Positions 12,648 to 24,512 of a stretch of DNA of 64,000 nucleotides are shown here, piece after piece. The notes under the pieces were generated by a model that saw nothing but the letters and a program-made list of their open reading frames with translations, had not been told where the DNA came from and searched no databases. How positions within the stretch are numbered: the stretch's first letter is position 1; every line of letters begins with the position of its first letter. This DNA is from Trebouxia sp. TZW2008 (Eukaryota > Chlorophyta > Trebouxiophyceae > Trebouxiales > Trebouxiaceae), in contig BDIU01000039.1 in NCBI GenBank assembly GCA_002118135.1, positions 62,001-126,000 of the forward strand, in the 5' to 3' direction. The position numbers and the translations under genes were made by a program.

Positions 12648-12828
12648 GCCGTTTTGCAGATCAGTTCCTGACGTCGACGGTCACTGATCTGAAACGGCTG
12701 TGTTGCTCGACAGAAGACTGCAGCCTGTCAACATCAGTGCGGTGATATGATGCGCCCCAGATGCTTGCGCAATGCGCTGCAAGGCGTCGTCAGTCAACGT
12801 GAAAGTCGTGGCCACATTTGACATGCAG

Positions 12829-13020
12829 CACAGCATGCAGCATGGCATCAGTCTCGCCTGTGCAGGCACACGTGAAGCACTTTGATCACACAAAGTCAAA
12901 GTTGCGCTTCTGCTAGAACACATGCAGCATGGCATCAGTCTTGCGCAGGTACATGTTGAAGCACTACCAGCACACAGTCAAATTGAGCTTTTGCTATGAC
13001 ACATGCAGCATGTTGTATGC
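12829..13020. repeat. ~85-bp tandem repeat, 2-3 units
   Basis: The phrase acatgcagcatggcatcagtct, followed by tgaagcact and then cacacaaagtcaaa or cacacagtcaaatt, occurs from about 12829 and 12917, with a truncated third start near 13000. It lies just upstream of the ABC gene start and is not coding. Confidence 0.7.
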
Positions 13021-14769
13021 CGCACACTGAAGGTCTGAAATTCAGAGTCACGCTCCCAGCAAATTCAACATTGCATTGGTGTCCATAACGGTGTCAGTGG
13101 CTTGTTTTGCTTGACAAAAGATGTGAAACTCTACCTCAAAGCATACACATTTACACAATCTTGCTCTCCAGCCATGTCAAGCACGAACCTTGGTCAGTCT
13201 TGCAAACACTGGTCTCTGCAGCAGATTGAAATCCTTTTCAGTCTGCACAAACCCTCTTGATTTCACGTGGATGTACATGAGGTACAGCTGTGCGCAACGT
13301 TAGCTTGCTGCACTAGTATGTTCTATATGACTCCGCAGTATGTTCTATATGACTCCGCAGTTTGTCTGTGAGATAACGCCTGAAACAGCTGCATGTCCTG
13401 TCATGCTGTCCCACAGCAACAGCACCCCTTTGCACACATACAAATGCTTGTCCTTGTGAACATGTTTGGGCACCTAATTATCATTGCATTATGCTGTGAC
13501 CCAATGTTCACAACGCTCAGAATCAGTGCGTTGCGTCTGTATATGTAGCAAATTGCTACACACAGAGTGAATGGGTCTGACATCGTCATTCAACTGGCAT
13601 CACTTTGTGTCAGTGTTGCCAGATCCTACGCCAACAGCACAAGATGTTGCACAAAATTAAACAGCTGATACTGTATCTTGTGATACTCATCATGATAAGT
13701 CAGCTGACATTTCAAGGGTCCAGCCAGCCAGCAAGGCTCTGCAGGCAGGATTTGTTGTTGGCAAAAGTGAAGGTGATGAAGAGCTTGACTGAAGTGCTGA
13801 ATTGTCTCATCACAAGTTAAAGGCAGTGGCGACCTGATGCTGTGATCATGCAAAGACAAGGGAGTCTTGAGCTGAACATCAGCCTGAGCCAAGGGCCTCA
13901 GAGCGTCGGTGTGGATCATGAACGGCAGCTGTGCACCTGCCAGCATCAGCAACACCAAAAAGCCTTGTGCACTTCTGATATAGGTGTGTACCTGCCAGCA
14001 CCAGCACCACCAACAGCACAGCGCCAAAGCACCTCTTTAGCATCTGGTCATGCTGTCTACCAAAGTTTATTCCACCCAGCCTGCATTGCAGTCAGCAGAT
14101 TTCCACCTGTAGCATGCACAAGCGCAAAGCAATGAGTATGAGCAGGATTGAAGGGTCGTACCAATGCGACCATGACAGATTTCTGGCTGAACAGGAGCAC
14201 GAGGCATCTGAGACAGAGCGATCACTGAGCTGCTGCTTTTGAGCTTTTGCCCTTACTCAGCCCTAGACTAGGGCCCCTAGTGACAGACACCCCCCGCTTC
14301 CCCTGGGGGGGGAGCACCCAATACCGCGCATGGCCTTCAGCAGTGACTTGTCTTCGCTACCTTGTACAATTTTGTTTGCCGTTGATGGGAGTCGAAAGCT
14401 TGATTGGTTTGTTTGCTGCAGGTTGTGAGTCCAGCTGTAGCCTGTCGCCATTGCCTTGACTACCTACAGAGTGCTTCCGCTGTTTATACACGGATTTTGG
14501 AAGAGCCAGGTGCGTTACCGTGGGCATTCACAGGTGGTCTGCTCACTGGCTCACGTCTGGGTGGCAGTGATTCCAGGCTCGCCCGAGATGCTTGCCATTC
14601 GGTTCCTGAGTTAAGCGCAGTCCGGTGTGGGTGGAATCAGCGTCGCGTTCCCCCCTGTGACACTGCAGCAAGGCATCCACCTTCGGGTGTTGAAGCCTTG
14701 CTTCTGGTCACAGGCTGTGTGATATGACGCGGAAGCTCAGATGTTAGTCCTGGGCTGCGAAGTCCTGTT
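13021..14769. other. No gene recognised
   Basis: No family-like exon or splice chain is seen. Contains a perfect 22-base tandem duplication (gtatgttctatatgactccgca) at about 13316-13360. From 14247 to 14740 the base composition shifts to GC-rich with a run of eight G at 14306-14313; the open frames there resemble nothing I know. Confidence 0.45.
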
Positions 14770-15010
14770 TCCTCCTGAGCTGCACGCACCCCCTAGCTTG
14801 GCCGCAAGGCAGGGGGGTTGCAAATTTGCATGCACTCCCTAGTGTGGCCGCAAGGCAAGGGGGTTGCACAGTTGCATGCACTCCTGAGGATGGCCGCAAG
14901 GCAGGGATTTGCACAGTTGCATGCACCTCCCAGCATGGCCGCAAGGCAGGGGGTTTTGCATACTTGCATGCACCTCCTAGCTTGGCCGCAAGGCAGGGGG
15001 GTGCACAATT
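14770..15010. repeat. ~50-bp GC-rich tandem repeat, five units
   Basis: The core tggccgcaaggcaggg recurs five times, near 14800, 14846, 14891, 14937 and 14985, joined by ttgcacagttgcatgcac variants. Open frames across it exist on both strands only because of the repeat. Confidence 0.9.
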
Positions 15011-16229
15011 TGTCAGGTACTATATGGCCACACCTCCTCGCAATGTACCCTGTCCACGTCTGCAGCAACAGCTGTGGACGGCTGAGATGGCCATGGTGTT
15101 TTTGTACCCACACCGCACTTGTGTTATTTGAACACATCTTATCAAGGAACATACCTGCTAAATCTGTGCTCAAAAGTCCTTCAACGTGCTGAGTTGAAGC
15201 ATGCCAAATCGTGCGATTGCTCTGGTCACAAACTGCCCAAGCAGTGTGCTGTACTGTGGCAGTCTTTGTTTTACGCAATGATTGCTTGTGTCTAACACAA
15301 AGCCAGGGTCTGATTGCATCAATTGGTTGCACAAAACGTGGGCATCAGCTGCCCTGGATGGCAGGCAATGTTTATTGTGAGGCTTATCAACTTGTTTTCT
15401 GCAGACAGGGCGTAGGTCTGCAGCTTGTGTGCACACACTGACTGTTCCAGCTTCCACTTCCTCATCAACATCCTGTGCCAGATAAAGTTAAAAATGACGC
15501 CGTCACATATTCTGCACAGCCATGCATTTACTGTACAATCCTCTGTCAGTGAAACTTGAGCAACGACATCAACACTTTATGTGCAACTACCAGTAGTACC
15601 ACTGGTAATTTCAAAAACTACTGATTTCGAAATTGATGTCAAGGCAAACATGCATATGGTCATACAATGTATGCATGCAGAGATTTTGAACAATGGATAC
15701 GGACATGAAGCACATGGGTCGCCTGGACTTGCCAATGCCACTTTGCATGTATGTTCAAGCTTACCAAAGAGCTGTCAGCAGTACAAAACAAGCAACAAAC
15801 ATAAGCAAAGTGTGCTGAGACATGCATAAACATTGCTAACATGGGTTACACATTAATGAGCCACACGCAACATGCACAATGTTGTCAATGCTCAGCTAAG
15901 AAGCGCTGTTGCCTTTACACTGATCATTACTTGTTGTAACAGCGTACGTTTCCAACTGACCTGTTTACCAGAAGCCAAAATTGGTGACATCATTCATGGT
16001 GCCTCAACGCTACAACGAAATCAATTGTAAATGGCAGAAACCCATCAGGAAAATTGTGCTCGTGCTAAAAACTTTCTGCCTAGATCAATGAATTTAAATT
16101 GATCTGGCTACAGTCAGTACTTCTTGAGAAAGACTTGTGGATTCACTGGAAAGCAGTGCATGGGTTCATTTTCTGCTGAAGAGCTGACCAGGCCCAGCAT
16201 TTGAAGGCTAGTCTACCTGGGCCATGGCC

Positions 16230-17357
16230 ATTCTGTGCTGGCAAGCTACTTAAACATCTGAGGACGTATGCCATTGCTGGTGCACTAGCTGTGTCATTGA
16301 GATTTTGTTTCTGCGCAAAGCTGGAGCATTTTGTACTTGAGGTAAGGATTTTGCAACTAGCTGACTTGTATCTGCTCGAGGCTGATCTGCTCCTGTTTGC
16401 AATGGACTAGCTGAGCTGTATCTGCTGGAGCATCAGATGACACTTGCTTGTTGGAATACCATCATCCTGTGGTGTCAAGCTATTCCTGCTTCTGAGGACT
16501 ACAGTCACTTTATAGTCAACCAGCTGATGTATATTTCCTAGAGCTTCAGAAAACTTGCATCCACGCAGAGCAACAGTCCCTTTTTCAGCAGCCTGTGCTG
16601 TCAAGCTACTTCAGCGTCCGACAGCTAAGCCTGTTTGCACTTGACTAGCTGAGCTGTATCTGCGGCAAAATCACAGGGCACTTCATCATGTTCAGTAGCC
16701 TGTGCTGTCAAGGTATATCTGCATCTGAGAACTGGGGTCGTTTCTGGTCAATCAGCTGAGTTGTATCTGCTGAAATGTCACAGGGCACTTCACCGTGTTT
16801 GAGCAGCTCGTGCTGTCAAGCTATCTCTGCATATGAGGACTGGGGCCTTTTGCAATCAACAGTGCATCAATGAGTAGTATTTGCTGGAGCATCAGAAGGC
16901 ACTGCTCTAATCTTGTTTTATTGTAAGCTGTCAAGTGGTTTCTGCATCTGAGGACCGTTGCTGTTCCTGGTCTACCAGCTGAGCAATGTCTGTTGGTGTG
17001 TCAGAAGGCACTGCTCTTTTCTCGTGCTAGCATGTGCTGTCAACCACTTTCTGCATCTGAGGACCGTTGCTGTTCTCAGTTTACCAGCTGAGTAGTATCT
17101 GCTGGAGCGTCAGAAGGCACTGCGTAACACTGTAAACTGTCAAGCGATTTCTGCATCTGAGGACTGTTGCTGTTCCTGGTCTACCAGCTGAGCAGTATCT
17201 GCTGGAGCGTGAGAAGGCGCTGTTCTTTTCTGGTACTAGCATGTGCTGTCAGAACACTTGCTGCATCTGAGGACTGGCGCTGTCTTTAGTCAGCCAGCTG
17301 AGTCGTGATTGCTGCAGCTGCGAAGGGCAGTGGTCACTCTTAAAGCAGCCTGTGGTG
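16230..17357 (-). repeat. Tandem array of the last exon tail of hexose transporter 1
   Basis: At least nine units of about 105-110 bases follow the transporter stop codon. Each is a diverged copy of the last coding ~80 bases (17358-17450): plus-strand marks are gtcaagct, ctgcatctgaggact, ccagctgag, tgtatctgctgg and cgtcagaaggc. Unit starts lie near 17248, 17138, 17038, 16928, 16818, 16708, 16600 and 16478. They decay with distance from the gene. Confidence 0.9.
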
Positions 17358-20300
17358 TCAAGCTACTTCTGCATCTGAGGACTGCGGTCGTTTTCGGTCA
17401 ACTAGCTGCGTTGTATCTGCTGGGGCGTCAGAGGGCAAGACTCCATTCTTATAGCAGATGTGCCGCCACACTCCATGAGCTCTTACATGATCTGCCACCT
17501 GTCATATTGCACACGCCTTAAACTTCCAATGCTTTGCTGTGCAGTGTTATTGATTGCTGACAAAGGCTACGCAAAGATAGTGCACAGAGGTAGTAATGAG
17601 ATAGTGCAAGATAGTAAAAGCTAGTGCAAGGTTGTGCGAGACAGTGAAAGCCAGTAAAACACAGCAAGTTCCTATGCTCAAAACTCTTTCATGCATATGC
17701 AACACATATGATTGATGGCAGCTGTGAAGCGCACATGCTTACTATCACAAAAGCCTGATCCTGTCCTATTATATGCCTCACGCTTTTGAAATTAAGCCAG
17801 GTTGCACAGCATAACATGGAGCAAGGCTGAACAGCAAATCAGTCTACGAAGACAAAATGTTAGGCATGCAAATACAGCATCTACCTGCTCAATGGGAATG
17901 CCAATGGTCTCTGGCAGGAGGAAGTAGATGAATAGTCCAGCCAAGACATGCCATAGACCAAAAAACAAGAACACACCTGAAAGTGCACATGCCGTTCATC
18001 AACCCCAACTTCATGCAGCTGCTGACCGCAGTCAGACACATAACCTCAAATATCATCACGTTGCGTGATGTTACCTTACGTGATTTTGCATTCTGTTGTG
18101 ATACGTCATGTCACGTTTCATGACTTCTCGTTGCTTTGCGTTGCGCTGTTTTGCATTGCATTGCATATGCAGAAGTGAGTCGGCCACATGGCTCTGTGCA
18201 AGACGGGGGCTGCACTGAAGTCGCTATTCCGCCAAAAGACAAGGCTGACAATGCTGTCAAGATTGACAAGACACGACTCTGCCTTTTGGGCTGGATGAAC
18301 ATGCATGACACAGTGCATGCTGCATGTTGGAATTTGCCCAGCATTGCAGTACATGAGTGATAGAACAGGAAACGTGATTCTGCAAACTTCGGCCAGGCAA
18401 CAAGGCTGTTAACATGTGCTACACAGTGGCGATGGCCATGGATCAATCACGTCAAAGCAGCCCATGACATGGCGATTCGCCTCCACATGGTCATGCTGCT
18501 GCAATAAACGCGGATATTGTACAGCAGCAAGCGAGCAAGCTTTACCATATTTCATGGAGCACAGCATGCTAAGAAATGTTTGGCCAACAGTAGCGCCGCC
18601 TGTGAGTTGTACAAAGGTGGTGATGCTCTGTCCTGCAGAGTGTGTTGTCAGAGGCTGAATCTCACTGGGCACCAACCACCCCAAAGGACCCCAGCCCCAA
18701 CCCAGGGAGGCTATGAAGATGCACACCTGCAAAGACAGACAGAGAGGTCAGTGGCTGAAACTCACTGGGCACCACCCACCTTCAAGGACCCCAGCCCCAC
18801 CCCAGGGATACTATGAAGATTTACACCTGTGAAGACAGATAGTGCGGTCAGCCTGATAAAGTCACCGGGGACCAGTCACCCCAAGGGCCCCAGCCTAGCC
18901 CCAAGGACGCTATTAAGACGCACCCCTGTATAGACAGACAGAGTGTTCAGAGGCTGGAATCTCACTGGGGGCCAGCCACCCTAAGGGACCCAGCCCCGGC
19001 CCAGGGACGCTATGAAGACGCATACCTGCAAAGACAATCAGGGAGATTTAGTTGCATAGCCGCAATGGATATGTTTGCAAGATCTACAGATGGGACAACA
19101 CACTGCAAGGAAATAGCACAACAGCACAAGTTCATGGGCAAATCTATAGACGGATGCTTTGCAAGAACATTACAAAAGGCAGAGACCGCCACCCACGTGC
19201 ATAGTAGCTGCAACAGGCATGTCTGCACAGATCTACAGACCAATGAAAGGACAGACACTTTGCAAGATCATCACGACATAGCACACAGTGTGCACTTTAC
19301 AAGCACAAACGCACAGCTTCATGCGCAGATGCAGAAACAGACACTTTGCAGGATCATGACATGAAAGAGAGACTGCAGCACACCAACACACTAGCTGCAA
19401 CAGATATGTTTGCACATTTCTACAGACACAAGGCAAGATTTAACATGACACAGAGACTGCAACTCACCAGTACGACAGCTGCAATGGAGGCGCTATGACT
19501 CATCTGTGTTGAACTGTCTGTAGCAGCGCAGGCAAGAAGTCCTGCCAGGGCAACCTCTGCTATGCAGCCCTACACACACGCACACACAATCAGTATCAGA
19601 AAGAAAAGAAAAGTCTTTGCCTCTCAGCTTAATTCACAGAGAAGTTGCGTTTGAGGTGGAAGTGTCTGTAGCAGCGTAGGCAAGACGTCTTGCCAATGCG
19701 ACCCTGCACATACGCACAGAGAGCCAGCATCATCAGCAGTTACAATTGATCTGGAGGCGCTTCAACTCGTTTGCGTGGAAGTGTCTGTAGCAGTGTAGGC
19801 CAGCAGCCGAGTAAAACCGCTTCTGATGTGCAGCCCTGCGCACACGCACAGAGGGTCAGCATCATTAGCAGTTGCAGTCGCTATGGAGGCTCCACAACTC
19901 ATTTGCGTGAAAGTGTCTGTAGCAATGTAGGCAAGCAGTCAAACTCAGCCACTTCTGATATGCAGCCCTGCGCACACGCACAGAGGGTCAGCATCATTAG
20001 CAGTTGCAGTCGCTATGGAGGCTCCACAACTCATTTGCGTGGAAGTGTCTGTAGCAGTGTAGGCCAGCAGCCGAGTAAAAGCGCTTCTGATGTGCAGCCC
20101 TGCGCACACGCACAGAGGGTCAGCATCTTTAGCAGTTGCAGTCGCTATGGAGGCTCCACAACTCATTTGCGTGAAAGTGTCTGTAGCAATGTAGGCAAGC
20201 GGTCAAACTCAGCCACTTCTGATATGCAGCCCTGCACACATGTACAGAGTGTCAGCATTATTAGCACTTGCAGTCGCTCCGGAGGGGCTATGACACATTT

Positions 20301-23300
20301 GCATGAACGTATCTGTAGCAGTGTAAGCGAGAAGCCCTGACAGAGCTACCTCTGCTATTCAGCCCTGCACACACGCTAGGTATCAAAGAAGAATGAACAA
20401 GCCTACAACCGATGGCGCCAATTTGTGAGTAGCCAGATCTGGTGTGTCAGTGCCGCAAAATTTAGCATGCCCAAACATGTCTAGTTGCAGTGGCGGGTGG
20501 GGCAGGGCAGGGCAGCACAAGGGCACATAATGTTCAGCCCTTGCTCAGTGTGAAGTGCATTGATTGTTGCCTATGCTATGCACCAGACTAACGCAAGGTG
20601 GCACATAAGAACTGAAATCAGCACACTGAGGTTCTGTGCAGGGCCTGAAATTGCGCTCTTGGAGCTGGGTTCATGCAAGCAAATGCATGTTGTGGATTTG
20701 TGTCTTCACTTGAGCGATTCAGATATCGTAGCAGCATTTCACAAACTGAAAGGGGCAAACTTGTGGTAGATCACCTGAATTGAAGCCTCTAGGAGAATCT
20801 TGCGCCGCCCAATCCTGTCTATAATGGCAACTCCCACCAGCGTTGCTACAACCTGGACAGTGCCAATGACAGCAGAGGCGACAAGCCCCCCTTGGGCCCC
20901 CTCCCCAAAGGTGCCCAGCCCCCCAAACAGCTGGGGGCTGAAGAAGACAACCGCATTGATGCCGGTGGCCATTTGAAAGAAGGGCATGGCCATGGCTAGG
21001 CACAGCTGCACGCGGTACTCCCGCCTAAAGATGGCCGCCCATGGGCTGCCACTGCGCTTTTCTGCCTGCAATCAGACACCTTCAATGTGACCAGAACTGA
21101 TACTTCTGCACATCTTGCTTACTGCTGCTGTTACTTGCCGCAATATGGCCACCCACGAGCTGGCGCTGGGCTTATCTGCTGGCAATCGTGCACTATCACT
21201 GGGACTGCTGGGCTGCCAGCACATCTTCCAAATGTGTCTCGCTGTCAAGGCTAGGACCGCAGCATATAACATGACACTGATCTGAGTGCTGCCACACACT
21301 GTCAGATGTCTCCAAAGGCCCCTGTTATCACTGATATGAATGCTATGATGGCCAATATGCACGTCTGCATCATAAGTGCATACCTCATGAGCTGCTAGAA
21401 TGGTTTGGTACTCTTCTTCAATCTGTTGTGTGCCCCTGATGCGCTGCAGCACCCGCCTGCCCGCCTCAAACTGCCCCCGCTCTATGAGGCTGTTGGGAGA
21501 ATCAGGCAGGAACAGCCCGCCCAGCAATAGAATGGTCCCTGGTACTGCGGCCAAGCCCAGAGACAAGCGCCACCCCCAAGGCCTGATGTTGTATGTGCCA
21601 ATGTTGATCAATTGAGCCATCAGAATGCCTGCAACCAACAAGCTTGAACCGTTCAGGAATTGCAGAGGAGGAAGAAGAAGGGACAAAAGCAGCAGCAGAG
21701 GAAGAAGAAGCAGAAGACTGGTGCTTGAGAGTGCGACCAAGCCTAGAGACAGCGGCCACCCCCAAGGCCTGATGTTGTAAGTGCCAATGTTGATCAGCTG
21801 AGCAAACAAGATGCCTGCAGGCAACATATTCATGCATGATCAGACAGGGTGACAAACTCATTGGTTTATACATATGTAACAGGTGTCACAATCCAGCTGA
21901 TACGTTTATCTTCACATTGATGTCAATAGATTGCAGTGACGTCAAGTTTGGTGCTTGCACTGATGATAGCTGTTGTGGGGGCATGAGCTGTTGTCGTATT
22001 GGTCATGACATGTATTGGTCACAAGAACCACATCAGCTGACAGTGGTTCATAAAATAATGAGAACCTGAACAAGCAAAACCTCAAGCACCTGGCATCACT
22101 ATGAATCCTCACAACAGCATGCCTCAAGCAATTTGCAAATTATGGTGCCGCTGGTAAATTGTTGAGGTAGTCAAGCCGGCTCAAGACTGGCTGTTGGGGC
22201 AGTATATTGCATAAACTTAGTCGTAGTATACCAGTCTTGTTGCCAAGATTGCAGTGTCTCTGTGCATTTGTTTCCATGTGGAGACAGTTGATTGCTCTAG
22301 TACGTACCTAGCTGGGCCTGCTGAGCCTGTTTAGCGCATGTTTAGAGCAGAATGAGAATGGAACTGTACCAGTGGCAAAAGCTGGGGCACAGAAATGTCT
22401 GCAGATCTTGAAGAATGCCAAAGTCATGCGCACAGAATTTATGAAGGCTCATGTACAGTCATGGTGCTGGTCCCTTTGTCTGCACATTTTCAAAAGATAA
22501 AATAAAGCCTGATGTATGGCCTACAGGAACATGGCGAGGCATACCTATTGCTGCCTTGCGTTTGCGTGGGCACAGGTGTCAAATTTTACATCAATCAAAT
22601 CATGTGCACGAATATAAGTGGAGGCATGTGTACCTGTGACTGTGGCCAGCTGGAACATAATGTGCAGCAGCCCTCTCCATTGCGGCGGTGCCATTTCAGC
22701 ATTGTAGATGGTGACTGACTGGTCTGCAAACCCCACCCCCATCCCCCAGAACACCCGCCCCACAAGCAAAAGGGCCACATAGCGCTTGGCAGCAGCTTGC
22801 CAGACACAGCCAATCAGGAAGGCCACCCCAGCAATTGTCATTGACCTGCCTTAAAAAATATCTGTTGGAGACTTTGCTGACTCAATGCAAATGCACAGAG
22901 GCTGCATGACTGGTTGTACGACTTCAAGCCTGCTGACAAGAGAGCATGAGCAAATCAGCCGTCATTGTATGGGACTCAAAAATCGCTTGGACATGAGAGT
23001 ATCTGTGACACGGCTCACATATAAGCTGATGCATATGCCGCAATATTACACAGACTCTAAAGTTGCTGTGCTGATGCTGCTGCATCTGTGTTGAATTGTA
23101 GCTTGAGCTGTAGCTGCGCTGTGAGCGTATGCAAATTGTGAGGCAGACAAGCTTGCACTCCAACAAGATATGCAAGCAGCCTTGCAGAAGGCCGCTAAGT
23201 TGCTGCGGCTCTATCCACATGCATTGACTTCAGCATTGTTGAATGTCTGCATGCACTCCTTTGCCTGATGTATAATGACCAATAACTAGTTAGACACAAC

Positions 23301-24023
23301 CTAACAAACAGTTGTGTGTTGCAGCCATCCACATATTGATGCCAGGTTGCAGCATAATCAACCAGCAGCTCTGACTAGTGCCAGCCAGTTGCAGTAGATG
23401 TGCAAGCACAGCATGTCGAACTGTTTAAGTCATCACAGTGCCACCTTGTAGCATGAAGAACATTGCATGCTCATTCATTGTCAACGATACGACATTGCAA
23501 AGTAGCGTACCTGGTGCGACCATACTTGGCAGTGAAATGTCCAGCAGGAAATGCTGCCAATGCGCCAGTGAAGTGCATGATGGAGGCAAATGTCTGTAGA
23601 GCTCTGTCGTCATACTTGCAGTAGAAGTTGGTGTCTGGAACATCCACTGTACTGGGGAAGAACTCTCTGGCAAAATGGCTCCATTACAATGATGCCGCCT
23701 GTGACACCTCCATCATAGCCTGCAACAATCATAGCCCTTCCAGAATTATTGCACCTGAACTACCTGAGCAGATTTGAATTTGCAGAGGGGCTGAGTGGCA
23801 TTACCCATGCAAGGTGCGATGAACAGCCATGATGCATGTGAAACGCTTTGCCTTGCATTTTGAAAGTTCGTGGGTATCGGTAGCGGCACGTACCGAACAG
23901 TATGCCGCCGCTCGCAGCGCACACGCACGTGAGGACGACGTACACAGTCAACTTGGCGTTGAACGCCGGAGTCGACGTCGTCTCTTCGACATCGAAAGCG
24001 CTGTATGTGGGCTGTAACGGCAT
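17358..24023 (-). CDS. Hexose/proton symporter 1 (HUP/STP type), frameshifted in exon 2
   Basis: Nine minus-strand exons: 23894-24023, 23511-23719, 22634-22845, 21384-21628, 20775-21065, 19468-19569, 18546-18726, 17885-17976, 17358-17498. The family is the 12-helix major facilitator sugar symporters that carry glucose with protons across the plasma membrane. Marks: [105 protein letters not shown], and the end [19 protein letters not shown]. Exon lengths equal those of the divergent neighbour except exon 2, which is 209 instead of 208 bases: a run of four T (plus strand caaaatgg at about 23671) puts one extra base between the codons for EPF and AREFF. Unless this is a sequence error, the product is truncated after about 57 residues, making it a recent pseudogene. 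The remaining 480 codons are intact, so the loss would be young. Confidence 0.88.
18745..19035 (-). repeat. Three extra copies of transporter 1 exon 7 start
   Basis: The first ~75 bases of exon 7 with its acceptor (true copy about 18650-18735) are repeated near 18755-18840, 18860-18930 and 18950-19035. Plus-strand marks: ctcactgggc/gaccag, ccaccc, aaggaccccagcccc, ccagggac/ata, ctatgaagatgcac, then acctgcaaagac, which is an acceptor read backward. Base changes break most frames. Confidence 0.88.
19575..20380 (-). repeat. Array of six extra copies of transporter 1 exon 6
   Basis: The word tgtctgtagca recurs near 19515 (true exon), 19663, 19782, 19912, 20045 and 20178, with a variant at 20310; the later spacing is about 130-133 bases. 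Each unit, read on the minus strand, begins with an acceptor (tgtgcgcag) and a copy of exon 6, but the donor of the true exon (gtgagt at 19462-19467) is changed to atgatg-like sequence. Some units have in-frame stops (tggctga). A long plus-strand open frame across the array is an artefact. Confidence 0.9.
21700..21814 (-). repeat. In-frame half-copy of transporter 1 exon 4
   Basis: A second copy of the exon 4 start lies upstream: an acceptor and then [20 protein letters not shown], against [20 protein letters not shown] in the true exon (starting 21628). The distance between the two acceptors (21814 to 21628) is 186 bases, no stop lies between, and the frame is the same. The join is a Leu/Ser-rich segment. 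The copy could therefore act as an alternative exon extension adding 62 residues. Confidence 0.85.
22305..22360 (+). repeat. Dispersed repeat family A, copy in transporter 1 intron 3
   Basis: Matches the phrase acctagctgggcctgctgag plus cctgt and a later gcatg; other copies lie at 6186-6235, 10155-10205 and 50888-50940, all on the same strand. Confidence 0.75.
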
Positions 24024-24512
24024 GATAGGTCTTTCAGCTCCGTATATTCGAGTTGACGCGGGTTTGCATGCTCAAGATGGTAAGCTAGCTTTTCGTTCAA
24101 GTACGCATGCTACAGACTTTGTCAGAAATCTTCTGGCTTTTAGACAGCATCATGCATTGTTTTCGACTGGCTGAAGCTTGTTGTCAACCTCCGCTAGATA
24201 CGAACTTGCACAAGACTGGCAAGGTTTAGTAAAACAGTAGTAAACCCATGTGCCGATCAACAGCGAAGCCGGTGCAGCAACTGCCAGCTCGTGATGCGTC
24301 GTGTGGTCACACAAGGAATGCCGTGCGCTGATCTACATGCGCGTACTGCTACCTGGTCGGTATCCGCGCCAAGTCGCTTGCTCGTCTGTGTGCAAACGCA
24401 GTTGGTCGAATCCCTCAGCTAGCTGCTTTTCGCGCCCGCTATCGACCAGCAGAAGCAGAGCGTAGCTGCGCAATGTATGCGTGATGCCAAGGCAGCCCAA
24501 CATCCTGATTGA
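24024..24512. promoter_or_regulatory. Shared divergent promoter region of the two hexose transporters
   Basis: 489 bases separate the two start codons of the head-to-head paralogues. The segment is richer in CpG than the flanking introns and holds no exon, so it must carry both promoters and 5' UTRs. No TATA box or known sugar-response element can be assigned from sequence alone; co-regulation is inference from the arrangement. Confidence 0.6.

Noticed and set aside
14404..14727. Open frame in the GC-rich island (ASAVYTRILEEPGALPW)
   Set aside because: No recognisable family, unusual composition and no flanking gene structure.
19771..20340. Plus-strand open frame of 189 codons with repeats ([11 protein letters not shown] type)
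   Set aside because: It lies exactly over the antisense strand of the transporter 1 exon 6 array; openness follows from the repeat unit, with no start context or homology.
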